A program made the position numbers and the translations under genes. Positions 31,889 through 39,646 of a stretch of 39,646 bases of DNA are shown in pieces. The stretch comes from Caballeronia cordobensis (GTDB lineage: Bacteria > Pseudomonadota > Gammaproteobacteria > Burkholderiales > Burkholderiaceae): the NCBI RefSeq assembly GCF_001544575.2, contig NZ_FCNY02000038.1, positions 1 through 39,646 of the forward strand, given 5' to 3'. Position 1 is the stretch's first letter. Each line of letters begins with the position of its first letter. The notes under the pieces are model-generated. The model had not been told where the DNA came from. It made no database searches and was given only the letters and a program-made list of their open reading frames with translations.

Positions 31889-32326
31889 ATCTTGAACACT
31901 GCACCCACGTTGCTTGAGTAAACAAAAGAGTTCGTATGTATACGTGGTAGTAGTTAACAAGCTTGCCGCAAATCAGTGGATAACCGGCGATGCGCGTTTT
32001 ACGTCAGAGGTTTACCGATCGAACAAGTCCGGTATGGCGCGACCCGTTTCGAATTGAGTCTGGGACAACTTTGGCGTCGCTGAGGGAAACGTTGAGTTGT
32101 TCAGAAAACGCCAACAGTTAACGCAGAGACGTGCCAACAAGGTTGTCCACAGGCGTCAGGTCATTCGCGATTGATTGGTGAGCACGGCTTTCGTCATGGC
32201 GTCGAGCGTTGATGGGTCGATGGGGAAGTCGATTAATCGGCAAATTCATTCCGATAGAGTCTAGATTTGAGCTGCAATACGCAAATCCATGCCGGTTAAA
32301 TCGGCCGCTCCGCCGCGCACACCCCA
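31889..32326. other. long intergenic region between gntR and the glmS terminator
   Basis: About 440 bases of lower GC than surrounding genes. No gene is supported; short frames lack ribosome sites and similarity. Seen: a DnaA-box-like TTATCCACT in reverse near 31976-31984, a TTGTCCACA near 32142, and interleaved inverted repeats at 32065-32114 (ACAACT/AGTTGT crossing TTGGCGT/ACGCCAA) that could fold as a pseudoknot. Their significance is unknown. Confidence 0.4.
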
Positions 32327-32356
32327 AAACAAAAAGCGCCTCCGAAGAGGCGCTTT
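32327..32356 (-). terminator. rho-independent terminator of glmS
   Basis: 10-bp stem AAAGCGCCTC / GAGGCGCTTT with a C(UUCG)G tetraloop when read on the minus strand, followed by TTTTGTTTT. It begins 30 bases after the glmS stop. Confidence 0.95.
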
Positions 32357-32385
32357 CCTAGAAGACCTGCGATCCCCGCCAGCCC

Positions 32386-34203
32386 TCACTCCACCGTCAC
32401 CGACTTCGCCAGATTCCGCGGCTTATCGACGTCCGTTCCACGCGCGCACGCCGTGTGATACGCGAGCAATTGCAGCGGCACCACGTGCAGGATCGGCGAC
32501 AACGCACCATAGTGCTCCGGCATGCGGATCACATGAATGCCGTCTTCGCTGACGATACGCGTATCCGCATCGGCGAACACATACAGCTCGCCGCCGCGGG
32601 CGCGCACTTCCTGCATGTTCGACTTCAGCTTTTCGAGCAGCGTGTCGTTCGGCGCGACGGTCACGACCGGCATCGCTTCGGTCACGAGCGCGAGCGGCCC
32701 ATGCTTCAGTTCGCCCGCCGGATACGCTTCGGCGTGGATGTACGAGATTTCCTTCAGCTTCAACGCGCCTTCCAGCGCGATCGGATAATGCAGCCCGCGG
32801 CCGAGGAACAGCGCGTTTTCCTTGCGCGCGAACTCCTCCGACCACGCGATGATCTGCGGCTCCAGCGCGAGCACGCTGTTCAGCGCCGCCGGCAAGTGCC
32901 GCAGTTGCGTGAAGTACGCGGCTTCCTGCTTGGCATTCACATGACCGCGCATCTTCGCGAGCGTCACCGCGAGCACGAACAGGCCGACGAGCTGCGTCGT
33001 GAACGCCTTCGTCGATGCCACGCCGATCTCCGTGCCCGCGTGCGTGAGAAACGCGAACTCGGTCTGGCGCACCATCGCGCTCGTCGCGACGTTGCACACG
33101 GCGAGCGTGTGCTTGTGGCCGAGCGATTGCGCGTGCTTCAGCGCGGCGAGCGTGTCGGCGGTTTCGCCCGATTGCGAGATCGTGACGACGAGCGCCTTCG
33201 GATTCGGCACCGACTCGCGATAGCGATACTCGCTCGCGATCTCGACCTGCGTCGGAATCTTCGCGATGGATTCGAGCCAGTATTTCGCCGTCAAGCCCGA
33301 GTAATAGCTCGTGCCGCACGCGAGGATCAGGATGCTGTCGATGTTCGCGAACGCGTCGCGCGCGTTGTCGCCGAAAAGGCTCGGATCGAATTGATCGGCC
33401 TGCGGGATCGTGTCGGTGATCGCGCGCGGCTGCTCGAAAATTTCCTTCTGCATGAAGTGACGATACGGCCCGAGCTCGACCGCGCCGCCGTATGCCGTCA
33501 CCACGCGCACTTCGCGCTCGGCGGGCAGGCCTTCGCGATCGACGATCTTCACGCCGTCCAGCGCGATCTCGACCACATCGCCTTCTTCGAGGAACGCGAA
33601 GCGGTCGGTGCTGCCCGCGAGCGCGAGCGCATCGGACGCGAGGAAGTTCTCGCCCTCGCCCACGCCGACGACGAGCGGCGAACCCTGACGCGCGCCCACC
33701 ACCGTATGCGGCTGGTTGCGGTGCATCACCGCGATCGCATAGGCGCCGTGCAACTGCTTCACCGCCTCGCGCACGGTCTGGAACAGGTCGCCGCGATACA
33801 TGCTGTGAATCAGATGCGCGATGACTTCCGTGTCCGTCTGCGACACGAACTCGTAGCCTTTGTCCTTCAGCATCGCGCGCAACGACTCGTAGTTCTCGAT
33901 GATGCCGTTATGCACGAGCGCCACCGTATCGCGCGAGAAGATCGGGTGCGCGTTGTCCGTGACGGGCGCGCCGTGCGTCGCCCAGCGCGTATGCGCGATG
34001 CCGGTCATGCCGCCGAGGTTCGAATCGCGCACTTGCGCGTCGAGATCGGACACGCGCGCGACACTGCGCGCGCGGCGCGGCTCGCCGTTGCTCAGAACGG
34101 CCACGCCGCACGAGTCGTAGCCGCGATACTCGAGGCGGCGCAGACCTTCGACCAGCACCGAGACGATGTTACGTTGCGCTACCGCGCCGACAATTCCGCA
34201 CAT
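32386..34203 (-). CDS. glmS: glutamine-fructose-6-phosphate aminotransferase (isomerizing)
   Basis: 605 residues, full length. N-terminal glutaminase domain begins MCGIVGAVAQRN with nucleophile C2; RRLEYRGYDSCGVAV and HTRWATHGAPVTDNAHP complete it. Two SIS domains form the isomerase half: LACGTSYYSGLTAKYW, SQSGETADTLAAL, and the C-terminal KEISYIHAEAYPAGELKHGPLALV, ending PRNLAKSVTVE. It makes glucosamine-6-phosphate for peptidoglycan and LPS. The ATG at 34203 is 79 bases from the glmU stop, in the same direction, so both can form one operon. No glmS ribozyme is expected or seen here. Confidence 0.98.
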   Translation of the reverse strand: MCGIVGAVAQRNIVSVLVEGLRRLEYRGYDSCGVAVLSNGEPRRARSVARVSDLDAQVRDSNLGGMTGIAHTRWATHGAPVTDNAHPIFSRDTVALVHNGIIENYESLRAMLKDKGYEFVSQTDTEVIAHLIHSMYRGDLFQTVREAVKQLHGAYAIAVMHRNQPHTVVGARQGSPLVVGVGEGENFLASDALALAGSTDRFAFLEEGDVVEIALDGVKIVDREGLPAEREVRVVTAYGGAVELGPYRHFMQKEIFEQPRAITDTIPQADQFDPSLFGDNARDAFANIDSILILACGTSYYSGLTAKYWLESIAKIPTQVEIASEYRYRESVPNPKALVVTISQSGETADTLAALKHAQSLGHKHTLAVCNVATSAMVRQTEFAFLTHAGTEIGVASTKAFTTQLVGLFVLAVTLAKMRGHVNAKQEAAYFTQLRHLPAALNSVLALEPQIIAWSEEFARKENALFLGRGLHYPIALEGALKLKEISYIHAEAYPAGELKHGPLALVTEAMPVVTVAPNDTLLEKLKSNMQEVRARGGELYVFADADTRIVSEDGIHVIRMPEHYGALSPILHVVPLQLLAYHTACARGTDVDKPRNLAKSVTVE

Positions 34204-34282
34204 GGCGTTTATCCTTTGAAACTTGCTTTCGAAAGCGCGGCGCTAAACGCCGCGCGCGTTGGGCTGAATCTATCCGACAGCC

Positions 34283-35644
34283 TTACGACTTCTTCTTCAC
34301 CGGGCGCTTGTAGCCCGTCTTGCTCACCTGGGTCTTTTCGTTGAGCACCAGTTCGTCTTCCTCGACATCCTTCCATACCGTCGTGCCCGCCGCGATCGTC
34401 ACGCCGCGCCCGACGCGCACAGGCGCCACGAGCTGCGTATCCGAGCCGATGAACACGTCGTCGCCGATGACCGTGCGATGCTTGTTCGCGCCGTCGTAGT
34501 TGCAGGTGATCGTGCCGGCGCCCACGTTCACGCGCGCGCCGATATCGGAGTCGCCGATATACGTGAGATGGTTCGCCTTCGAGCCGTGTCCGAGCACCGC
34601 GTTCTTCACTTCGACGAAGTTGCCGACATGCGCTTCGTCGGAGAGCTTCGTGCCGGGGCGCAGCCGCGCGTACGGGCCGAGCACGACATTCGCGCCCGCC
34701 GATGCGCCTTCGATATGCGTATAGGCGTCGATACGCGTGCCCGCGCCGATCGTGGCGTCGCGGATCACGCAGTTCGGGCCGATCGTCACGTTGTCGGCGA
34801 GGGTCACGCGTCCTTCGAACACGCAATTCACGTCGATCGAGACGTCCGCGCCGCATTCGAGCGTGCCGCGCACATCGATGCGCGCCGGGTCCATCAGCGT
34901 GACGCCGGCGTCGAGCAGCGCATTCGCCACGTTGCGTTGATGGATGCGCTCCAGTTCCGCGAGCTGAATCTTGCTGTTCACGCCGAGCGTTTCCCATTCG
35001 GCGTCCGGCTGCGCGGTCACGACTTCCACGCCCGAATCGATGGCGCGCTCGACCACGTCGGTCAGATAGAACTCGCCTTGCGCGTTATCGTTCTTCAGCG
35101 ACGCGAGCCACGTTTCGAGCGTGCGCGTCGGCGTGATCACGATGCCGGTGTTGATTTCCGCGATGCGCCGCTCTTCTTCGCTCGCATCCTTCTGCTCGAC
35201 GATCTTCTTCACCTTGCCGGCGGCGTCGCGCACGATGCGCCCGTAGCCGGTCGGATCGCCGACCGTGACCGTCAGCACGCCGTAACGCTCCGGGCCCGCG
35301 GCATCGATCAGGCGCTTGAGCGAGCTCGCGCGCGTGAGCGGCACGTCGCCGTAGAGCACGAGCGTCGGAACCGAAGGATCCAGAAGCGGCAGCGCCTGCT
35401 GCACGGCGTGTCCCGTGCCGAGCTGCCGGTCCTGCAGCGCGAACTGCACGTCGGGCGCGCCGACCGACTCGCGCACCTTGTCCGCGCCGTGCCCGACGAC
35501 GACGACGAGCCGCGTCGGCGACAGCGAGCGCGCCGTATCGAGGACGTGCGCGAGCAGCGGCTTGCCCGCCAGTGGATGAAGCACTTTCGGCAGAGCGGAG
35601 CGCATGCGCTTGCCCATGCCGGCAGCCAGAATCACGATGTTCAT
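34283..35644 (-). CDS. glmU: bifunctional GlcNAc-1-phosphate uridyltransferase / glucosamine-1-phosphate acetyltransferase
   Basis: 453 residues. N-terminal pyrophosphorylase domain: VILAAGMGKRMRSALPKVLHPLAG (3-26) and LYGDVPLTR; C-terminal left-handed beta-helix of hexapeptide repeats with VEVKNAVLGHGSKANHLTYIGD and TITCNYDGANKH, the acetyl-CoA site. It makes UDP-GlcNAc from glucosamine-1-phosphate in two steps, two reactions downstream of GlmS. Start ATG at 35644 at the first beta strand; an in-frame upstream extension is rejected. It precedes glmS, giving the operon order glmU-glmS. Confidence 0.97.
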   Translation of the reverse strand: MNIVILAAGMGKRMRSALPKVLHPLAGKPLLAHVLDTARSLSPTRLVVVVGHGADKVRESVGAPDVQFALQDRQLGTGHAVQQALPLLDPSVPTLVLYGDVPLTRASSLKRLIDAAGPERYGVLTVTVGDPTGYGRIVRDAAGKVKKIVEQKDASEEERRIAEINTGIVITPTRTLETWLASLKNDNAQGEFYLTDVVERAIDSGVEVVTAQPDAEWETLGVNSKIQLAELERIHQRNVANALLDAGVTLMDPARIDVRGTLECGADVSIDVNCVFEGRVTLADNVTIGPNCVIRDATIGAGTRIDAYTHIEGASAGANVVLGPYARLRPGTKLSDEAHVGNFVEVKNAVLGHGSKANHLTYIGDSDIGARVNVGAGTITCNYDGANKHRTVIGDDVFIGSDTQLVAPVRVGRGVTIAAGTTVWKDVEEDELVLNEKTQVSKTGYKRPVKKKS

Positions 35645-35740
35645 CGCAGGAAGCCTTGCTGGTATGACGAGCCGCCAATATAACAAACGGCTCCGTGACG
35701 CAGTGCGGCGTAAACCACGCTGCGCCTTAGTGAATAAAGG

Positions 35741-36700
35741 TCACAGATCGTCGAACTGCACAATTGAAACCGTGCCGGCCGAACCTGACGGTTCGCTTGC
35801 ACACGGTTCCTCGTCGAAGGCGATGTCGCCCTGCGGGTCCGCTTCGCCCGTGGCGCGCAGGCCGGCGAACGGAAACAGCTTGCTGTCCATCAGATGCGAC
35901 GGCACCACGTTCGACAGCGCGTTGAACATGTTCTCGATGCGTCCGGGAAAACGCTTGTCCCATTCGCGGATCAACGCCTTCATCTCCGCGCGCTTCAGGT
36001 TCGGCTGGCTGCCGCACAGGTTGCACGGAATGATCGGGAATTCGCGCAGTTCGGCGTACTTTTCCAGATCCGTCTCTTTTACGTAGGCGAGCGGACGAAT
36101 TACTACATTTTTGCCGTCGTCGGACTGGAGCTTGGGCGGCATGCCCTTCAGCTTGCCGCCGTAGAACATGTTGAGCAAAAGCGTTTGCAGAATGTCGTCG
36201 CGATGATGCCCGAGCGCGATCTTGGTCGCGCCGAGCTCGCCCGCCACGCGATAGAGAATGCCGCGGCGCAGGCGCGAGCACAGCGAACACGTGGTCTTGC
36301 CTTCGGGCACGAGCCGCTTGACGATGCTGTACGTGTCCTGATTTTCGATGTGAAACGGAATATCGAGCTTGCTCAGATAATCGGGCAGCACGTGTTCCGG
36401 AAAGCCCGGCTGCTTCTGATCGAGATTCACGGCGACGATATCGAAATCGATCGGCGCGCGCTCGCGCAGGCGCATCAGGATCTCGAGCATCGCGTAACTG
36501 TCTTTGCCGCCCGACAGGCACACCATGACCTTGTCGCCGTGCTCGATCATGTTGAAGTCGCCGATCGCCTCGCCGACCTGCCGCGCGATGCGCTTGAACA
36601 GCTTGTTGTTCTCGTACGCTTCCTTCTGCTGGCGGCGGGTCAATGCCTCGCGCGCGGGCTTCTCGTCCGCTACGGCTTCCACTGCGTCACGCGCGTTCAT
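35741..36700 (-). CDS. ttcA: tRNA 2-thiocytidine(32) synthetase
   Basis: 319 residues. PP-loop motif SGGKDS at 63-68 binds ATP; iron-sulfur cysteines are C138 and C141 (CSLC) and C226 and C229 (CNLC), the TtcA pattern. It thiolates cytidine 32 of some tRNAs using an [4Fe-4S] cluster. The C-terminal 35 residues are acidic and variable. The start ATG at 36700 overlaps the folB stop by four bases (ATGA), so translation is coupled with folB upstream. Confidence 0.96.
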   Translation of the reverse strand: MNARDAVEAVADEKPAREALTRRQQKEAYENNKLFKRIARQVGEAIGDFNMIEHGDKVMVCLSGGKDSYAMLEILMRLRERAPIDFDIVAVNLDQKQPGFPEHVLPDYLSKLDIPFHIENQDTYSIVKRLVPEGKTTCSLCSRLRRGILYRVAGELGATKIALGHHRDDILQTLLLNMFYGGKLKGMPPKLQSDDGKNVVIRPLAYVKETDLEKYAELREFPIIPCNLCGSQPNLKRAEMKALIREWDKRFPGRIENMFNALSNVVPSHLMDSKLFPFAGLRATGEADPQGDIAFDEEPCASEPSGSAGTVSIVQFDDL

Positions 36701-37098
36701 GCTCGTTCCTCTTTGATGCGAAAGACTTCGACGCCCACCGCGTCGCAGTCGGGATAAACGTCGGGCTTTTCAGTCGATACGGCCACCGCGCGCACGTTCG
36801 GATGCGCAAGCAGCGCGGCGGCGACGTCGTCGCACAGCGTTTCCTGCAAATGGATGTGGCCCTGCTTCACGCGCGCGGCGATGGTCGAGCGCATGAAGTC
36901 GTAATCGACGACTTCGGACAACTTGTCCTCGACGGGCGTCGACAGCGCGAGCGGCACGAACAGCTCGACATTGATCACGACGCGTTGCTCGCCGCGCTTT
37001 TCGAAGTCATGCACACCGATGTTGATGCGCACTTCGTAGTTGCGCAGAAAAAGCCGCCGGCAATCGGTCAGCCGGGGATGCGAAAGAGCGGCAAGCAT
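36697..37098 (-). CDS. folB: dihydroneopterin aldolase
   Basis: 133 residues, normal for the T-fold FolB family. IGVHDFEKRGEQRVVINVEL contains the conserved region with catalytic residues; HIHLQETLCDDVAAALLAHP carries the conserved Glu; TEKPDVYPDCDAVGVEVFR closes the domain with the conserved Lys. It cleaves dihydroneopterin to hydroxymethyl-dihydropterin in folate synthesis. ATG at 37098; the gene overlaps ttcA by four bases and lies 28 bases downstream of a FolM-like reductase, so the three form an operon. Confidence 0.93.
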   Translation of the reverse strand: MLAALSHPRLTDCRRLFLRNYEVRINIGVHDFEKRGEQRVVINVELFVPLALSTPVEDKLSEVVDYDFMRSTIAARVKQGHIHLQETLCDDVAAALLAHPNVRAVAVSTEKPDVYPDCDAVGVEVFRIKEERA

Positions 37099-37126
37099 GT
37101 TGGTTTCCGTATTCAGTAAGCGCGTT

Positions 37127-37969
37127 TCAAGGCTTTTGCGCGCCGATCATGTACATCACGTCGCGCGGGCTCGGCACGAGATGCTGGCCGCCATCGACGA
37201 CGAGCGTCGTGCCCGTCACGCCGTGCGCGTTCGCGAGATAGCACGCGGCCTGCGCGACGTCATCGACCGTCGATGCGCGGTTGAGCGGCGTCACGCGATG
37301 CGCCGACTCGAACGACGCGGGCGTCTGCCCCGTGGATATCAGCGTCAAACCCGGCGCGAGCCCGGCCACGCGCAGCTTCGGCCCGAGCGCCTGCGCGAGC
37401 GCGACGGTGGCGTTTTCGAGCGCGGCCTTCGTCAGCGTGTACGACAGGTAATCCGGATTCATGTTGTACAGCTTCTGATCCAGCACGTTGATGACGACGC
37501 CGCGCAATGCGTCGTCTTCGGCGGCGGCCTCGGGCGTGATTTCGTGCAGCATGCGCGCGAGCGTGAGCGGCGCGGCGACGTTGACGGCGGTCATTTCCAG
37601 CAGCTTCGCATAACCGAAATCGCTGGCCGTGTCTTCGTCGAAGCGCGACGCGCAGTTCACGACGCAGTTCAGCCCGCCGAACGCCTCGACGCACGCCGGC
37701 ACGAGCCGCGCGACTTCCGCTTCGACGGCGAGATCGGCCTTCAGCGCAACCGCGCGCCGTCCGAGCGACTCGATATCCGCGACGGTGGCGTGCGCCTCGT
37801 GTTCCGACTCGCCGTAGTGCACTGCCACATCCCAGCCCTGTCGCGCGAATTCCAGCGCGACGCCGCGCCCGATGCGCTTCGCCGCGCCCGTCACCAGCAC
37901 GGCGCGGCGGTGCGAAACGGAAGCGGAAGACGGCGAGTTAGCGGAAGAAAACGGCTTGGAGACGCTCAT
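37127..37969 (-). CDS. short-chain dehydrogenase, pteridine reductase/FolM-like
   Basis: 280 residues. NADP motif TGAAKRIGRGVALEFARQGWDVAVHY (27-52); the TGAAKRIG variant instead of TGxxxGIG is typical of pteridine reductases and dihydromonapterin reductase FolM. Catalytic pair Y and K lie in YLSYTLTKAALEN. Neighbouring folB supports a role in pterin reduction. A Ser-rich 20-residue extension precedes the fold. The ATG at 37969 has no ribosome site, and only 13 bases separate it from the divergent methyltransferase ATG. Confidence 0.85.
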   Translation of the reverse strand: MSVSKPFSSANSPSSASVSHRRAVLVTGAAKRIGRGVALEFARQGWDVAVHYGESEHEAHATVADIESLGRRAVALKADLAVEAEVARLVPACVEAFGGLNCVVNCASRFDEDTASDFGYAKLLEMTAVNVAAPLTLARMLHEITPEAAAEDDALRGVVINVLDQKLYNMNPDYLSYTLTKAALENATVALAQALGPKLRVAGLAPGLTLISTGQTPASFESAHRVTPLNRASTVDDVAQAACYLANAHGVTGTTLVVDGGQHLVPSPRDVMYMIGAQKP

Positions 37970-37982
37970 TTACAATACTGGG

Positions 37983-39188
37983 ATGAATTCGAATGCCAGA
38001 CAAACCGATAGTTTACCTGTTCCCGGCGCCGACGCCCTTGCGCAGTCGGAAGCGCTGACAGACCTGATTCGCGGGCGCATCGCCGCGGCGGGCGGCTGGC
38101 TGCCGTTCGACCGCTACATGGACCTCGCGCTCTACGCGCCCGGCCTCGGCTACTACAGCGGCGGAGCGATGAAATTCGGCCGCCGCGCCGAAGACGGCAG
38201 CGATTTCGTCACCGCGCCCGAACTGTCCCCGCTTTTCGCGAAAACGCTCGCGCGCCCTGTCGCGCAGGCCTTGCAGCAAAGCGGCACGCGGCAGCTGATG
38301 GAATTCGGCGCGGGCACCGGCAAGCTGGCGGCGGCCCTGTTGACCGCGCTCGCCGATCTCGACGTGGCTTTCGACAGCTATGCGATCGTCGATCTTTCCG
38401 GCGAATTGCGCGCGCGCCAGCGCGAAACCATCGAAAAGCACGCGCCTGCGCTTGCCGCGAAGGTGAAATGGCTCGACGCGCTGCCCGATGCCTTCGACGG
38501 CGTCGTGATCGGCAACGAGGTGCTCGACGCGATGCCGGTGCGCCTCGTCGTGCGCAAGCTCGGCGCGTGGCACGAGCGCGGCGTCGTGGCGCTGAACGAC
38601 CGCTTTGCCTTCGACGACCGGCCGATCGCGCCCGATGCGCAGGTCGAAGTGATCGATGCCGCCATCGACGAAGCCAATGACGAGCCGTTCGCGGAATACG
38701 TCACCGAGACGCACGAGGCGGCGCTCGCTTTTACGAAGACGGTGTGCACGATGCTGACGCGCGGTGCGGCGTTTTTCATCGACTATGGTTTTCCGCGCCG
38801 CGAGTTCTATCATGCGCAGCGCGCAACGGGGACGCTGATGTGTCACTACCGGCATCGCGCGCATGCCGACCCGTTTATGTATCCGGGATTGCAGGACATC
38901 ACGGCGCACGTCGAATTTACGGGGATCGCGGAAGCGGGCGTGGAAACGGGCGCCGATTTGCTCGGCTTTACGTCTCAGGCGCGCTTTCTGATGAATGCCG
39001 GCATCACCGATGTGTTGAGCGATCTCGATCCTGCCGATGTGAAGCGCTTTTTGCCGGCGGCGAATGCGGTGCAGAAGCTGCTTTCCGAAGCGGAGATGGG
39101 CGAGTTGTTCAAGGTGATCGCGTTTTCGCGTGGTATTCCGGGTACTCTTGATGCGTTCGCCATCGGCGACCGTTCTCATACTTTGTGA
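37983..39188 (+). CDS. SAM-dependent methyltransferase, MidA/NDUFAF7 family
   Basis: 401 residues. The DUF185/MidA signatures are GYYSGGAMKFGRRAEDGSDFVTAPELSPLFA near residue 57-87, the SAM motif MEFGAGTGKLAAALL, and the FFIDYGFPRREFYH motif followed by GTLMCHYRHRAHADPF. The human homologue methylates a complex I subunit arginine; the bacterial target is unknown. Start ATG at 37983 has no Shine-Dalgarno site; TACAAT lies directly before. Followed 12 bases on by a DUF2905 gene. Confidence 0.9.
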   Translation: MNSNARQTDSLPVPGADALAQSEALTDLIRGRIAAAGGWLPFDRYMDLALYAPGLGYYSGGAMKFGRRAEDGSDFVTAPELSPLFAKTLARPVAQALQQSGTRQLMEFGAGTGKLAAALLTALADLDVAFDSYAIVDLSGELRARQRETIEKHAPALAAKVKWLDALPDAFDGVVIGNEVLDAMPVRLVVRKLGAWHERGVVALNDRFAFDDRPIAPDAQVEVIDAAIDEANDEPFAEYVTETHEAALAFTKTVCTMLTRGAAFFIDYGFPRREFYHAQRATGTLMCHYRHRAHADPFMYPGLQDITAHVEFTGIAEAGVETGADLLGFTSQARFLMNAGITDVLSDLDPADVKRFLPAANAVQKLLSEAEMGELFKVIAFSRGIPGTLDAFAIGDRSHTL

Positions 39189-39200
39189 TTTTCTTCGATC

Positions 39201-39395
39201 ATGATTCGCTGGCTGTTGACTACTTTCATCGCGCTCGCGATTCTTTCCGGGTCGATGCCCTGGCTTAGGAAGATTGGGATCGGGCGGTTGCCTGGCGACT
39301 TCACTCTGCGGATATTTGGGAAGGAATATTCGTTTCCTTTTATGTCGACGTTGTTGTTGTCGGTTTTGCTTTCTTTGATTGCTCGGGTGTTTTGA
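39201..39395 (+). CDS. DUF2905 small membrane protein
   Basis: 64 residues with two hydrophobic helices (residues about 3-20 and 45-62) flanking the conserved GIGRLPGDFTLR and KEYSFPFMST parts of DUF2905. An inner-membrane protein of unknown function. It starts 12 bases after the methyltransferase stop, so it is probably in the same transcript. Confidence 0.88.
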   Translation: MIRWLLTTFIALAILSGSMPWLRKIGIGRLPGDFTLRIFGKEYSFPFMSTLLLSVLLSLIARVF

Positions 39396-39449
39396 CTGGG
39401 TTTTTTTTGTTTCGCCGGATCCCGTATTCGTGTTGGTCTATTAGCACTG

Positions 39450-39600
39450 CCCCTCCCCGGGGCGGGGGTAACTTTCTTTGCTGCTGCAAAGAAAGTCACC
39501 AAAGAAAGCAGCTCTCTCACCGCCCGCGGTCACACGCACGTTGGCCATTTTTCTCCTCCTAGGCGGCACTCGCCTAAAGAGTGCCCCCATAGGCCCAATC
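39450..39600. repeat. hairpin-rich noncoding stretch, probable interspersed repeat
   Basis: Three inverted repeats are packed together: CCCCTCCCCGGGGCGGGG at about 39451-39468; ACTTTCTTTGC with loop TGCT and GCAAAGAAAGT at 39471-39496, partially repeated just after (ACCAAAGAAAGC); and GGCACTC / GAGTGCC at 39565-39585. No gene is visible. I recall similar tracts downstream of genes in Paraburkholderia/Caballeronia genomes, but no second copy was seen in this window. Confidence 0.55.
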
Positions 39601-39646
39601 GGGCTTGGATCGCGCACGGTCCGTCACATCGCACCACACAACAAAC

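Noticed and set aside
31960..32160. DnaA-box-like sequences suggesting a replication origin
   Set aside because: Only two loose matches, no dnaA, dnaN, repA or parAB genes nearby, and no AT-rich unwinding element of adequate size.
32118..32327. 69-codon minus-strand frame before the glmS terminator
   Set aside because: No ribosome site or similarity, composition not protein-like.
34204..34282. Possible glmS ribozyme upstream of glmS
   Set aside because: The 79-base spacer is too short and lacks the conserved ribozyme core; the class is known from Gram-positive bacteria.

Overview
The window is about 64% GC-type chromosomal DNA with densely packed, mostly monocistronic or two- to three-gene housekeeping and accessory loci. 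Protein signatures (GlmS/GlmU/TtcA/FolB block, short-type ArgC, HiPIP, Mut7-C protein, many GTG/TTG starts, AGGAGG ribosome sites) point to a Burkholderiaceae beta-proteobacterium, most like Paraburkholderia/Caballeronia chromosome 1. That placement is by recognition of protein families, not by a search. No rRNA, tRNA, CRISPR array, insertion sequence or prophage was seen.

Left part (1-12.2 kb): the N-terminus of NADP-malic enzyme runs off the left edge, then an MFS carrier, pyrE with a clear terminator, an orphan RcsB-like regulator, a YbhB/YbcL protein, a flavodoxin-fold protein and argC. A small operon encodes a periplasmic protein plus a stand-alone receiver domain. Next come a LysE/RhtB exporter and a beta-hydroxyacid-dehydrogenase-like gene, separated by a 137-bp tandem duplication. 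A Mut7-C protein, a ribbon-helix-helix-like small protein, a decayed YoeB-type toxin without an antitoxin, and an MFS-cupin operon follow.

Middle (12.4-22.8 kb): HiPIP, an L-2-hydroxyglutarate-dehydrogenase-like flavoprotein, a Lon/MoxR-like AAA ATPase, a secreted protein, an EEP-family phosphodiesterase, a second stand-alone receiver, AlkB, RidA, a membrane GGDEF cyclase, two small secreted proteins, ArsC, and a cupin-DUF72 pair.

Glucarate locus (22.8-31.9 kb): this is the most coherent system here. GudD (glucarate dehydratase), GarL (aldolase) and GarR (tartronate semialdehyde reductase) together give D-glucarate -> 5-keto-4-deoxyglucarate -> pyruvate + tartronate semialdehyde -> glycerate. 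Two MFS carriers (one GudP-like), a D-2-hydroxyacid dehydrogenase, a LysR regulator and a FadR-type GntR regulator sit among them. A shared 10-bp motif GTYRTCRGAC occurs five times, only upstream of the gudD/MFS operon, garL/garR and gntR within this locus, and is proposed as the GntR operator. Glycerate kinase is not in the window.

Right end (32.3-39.6 kb): glmS-glmU (amino-sugar precursors), ttcA-folB and a FolM-like reductase (tRNA thiolation and pterin metabolism), divergent from a MidA/NDUFAF7-type methyltransferase and a DUF2905 membrane protein. The last 200 bases hold a hairpin-rich noncoding stretch that looks like an interspersed repeat.

Most of the window is ordinary chromosome. 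The best points for a second look are the proposed operator set, the catalytically eroded orphan toxin, the 137-bp duplication, the leaderless-looking divergent start pair at 37969/37983, and the kinase-less receivers.
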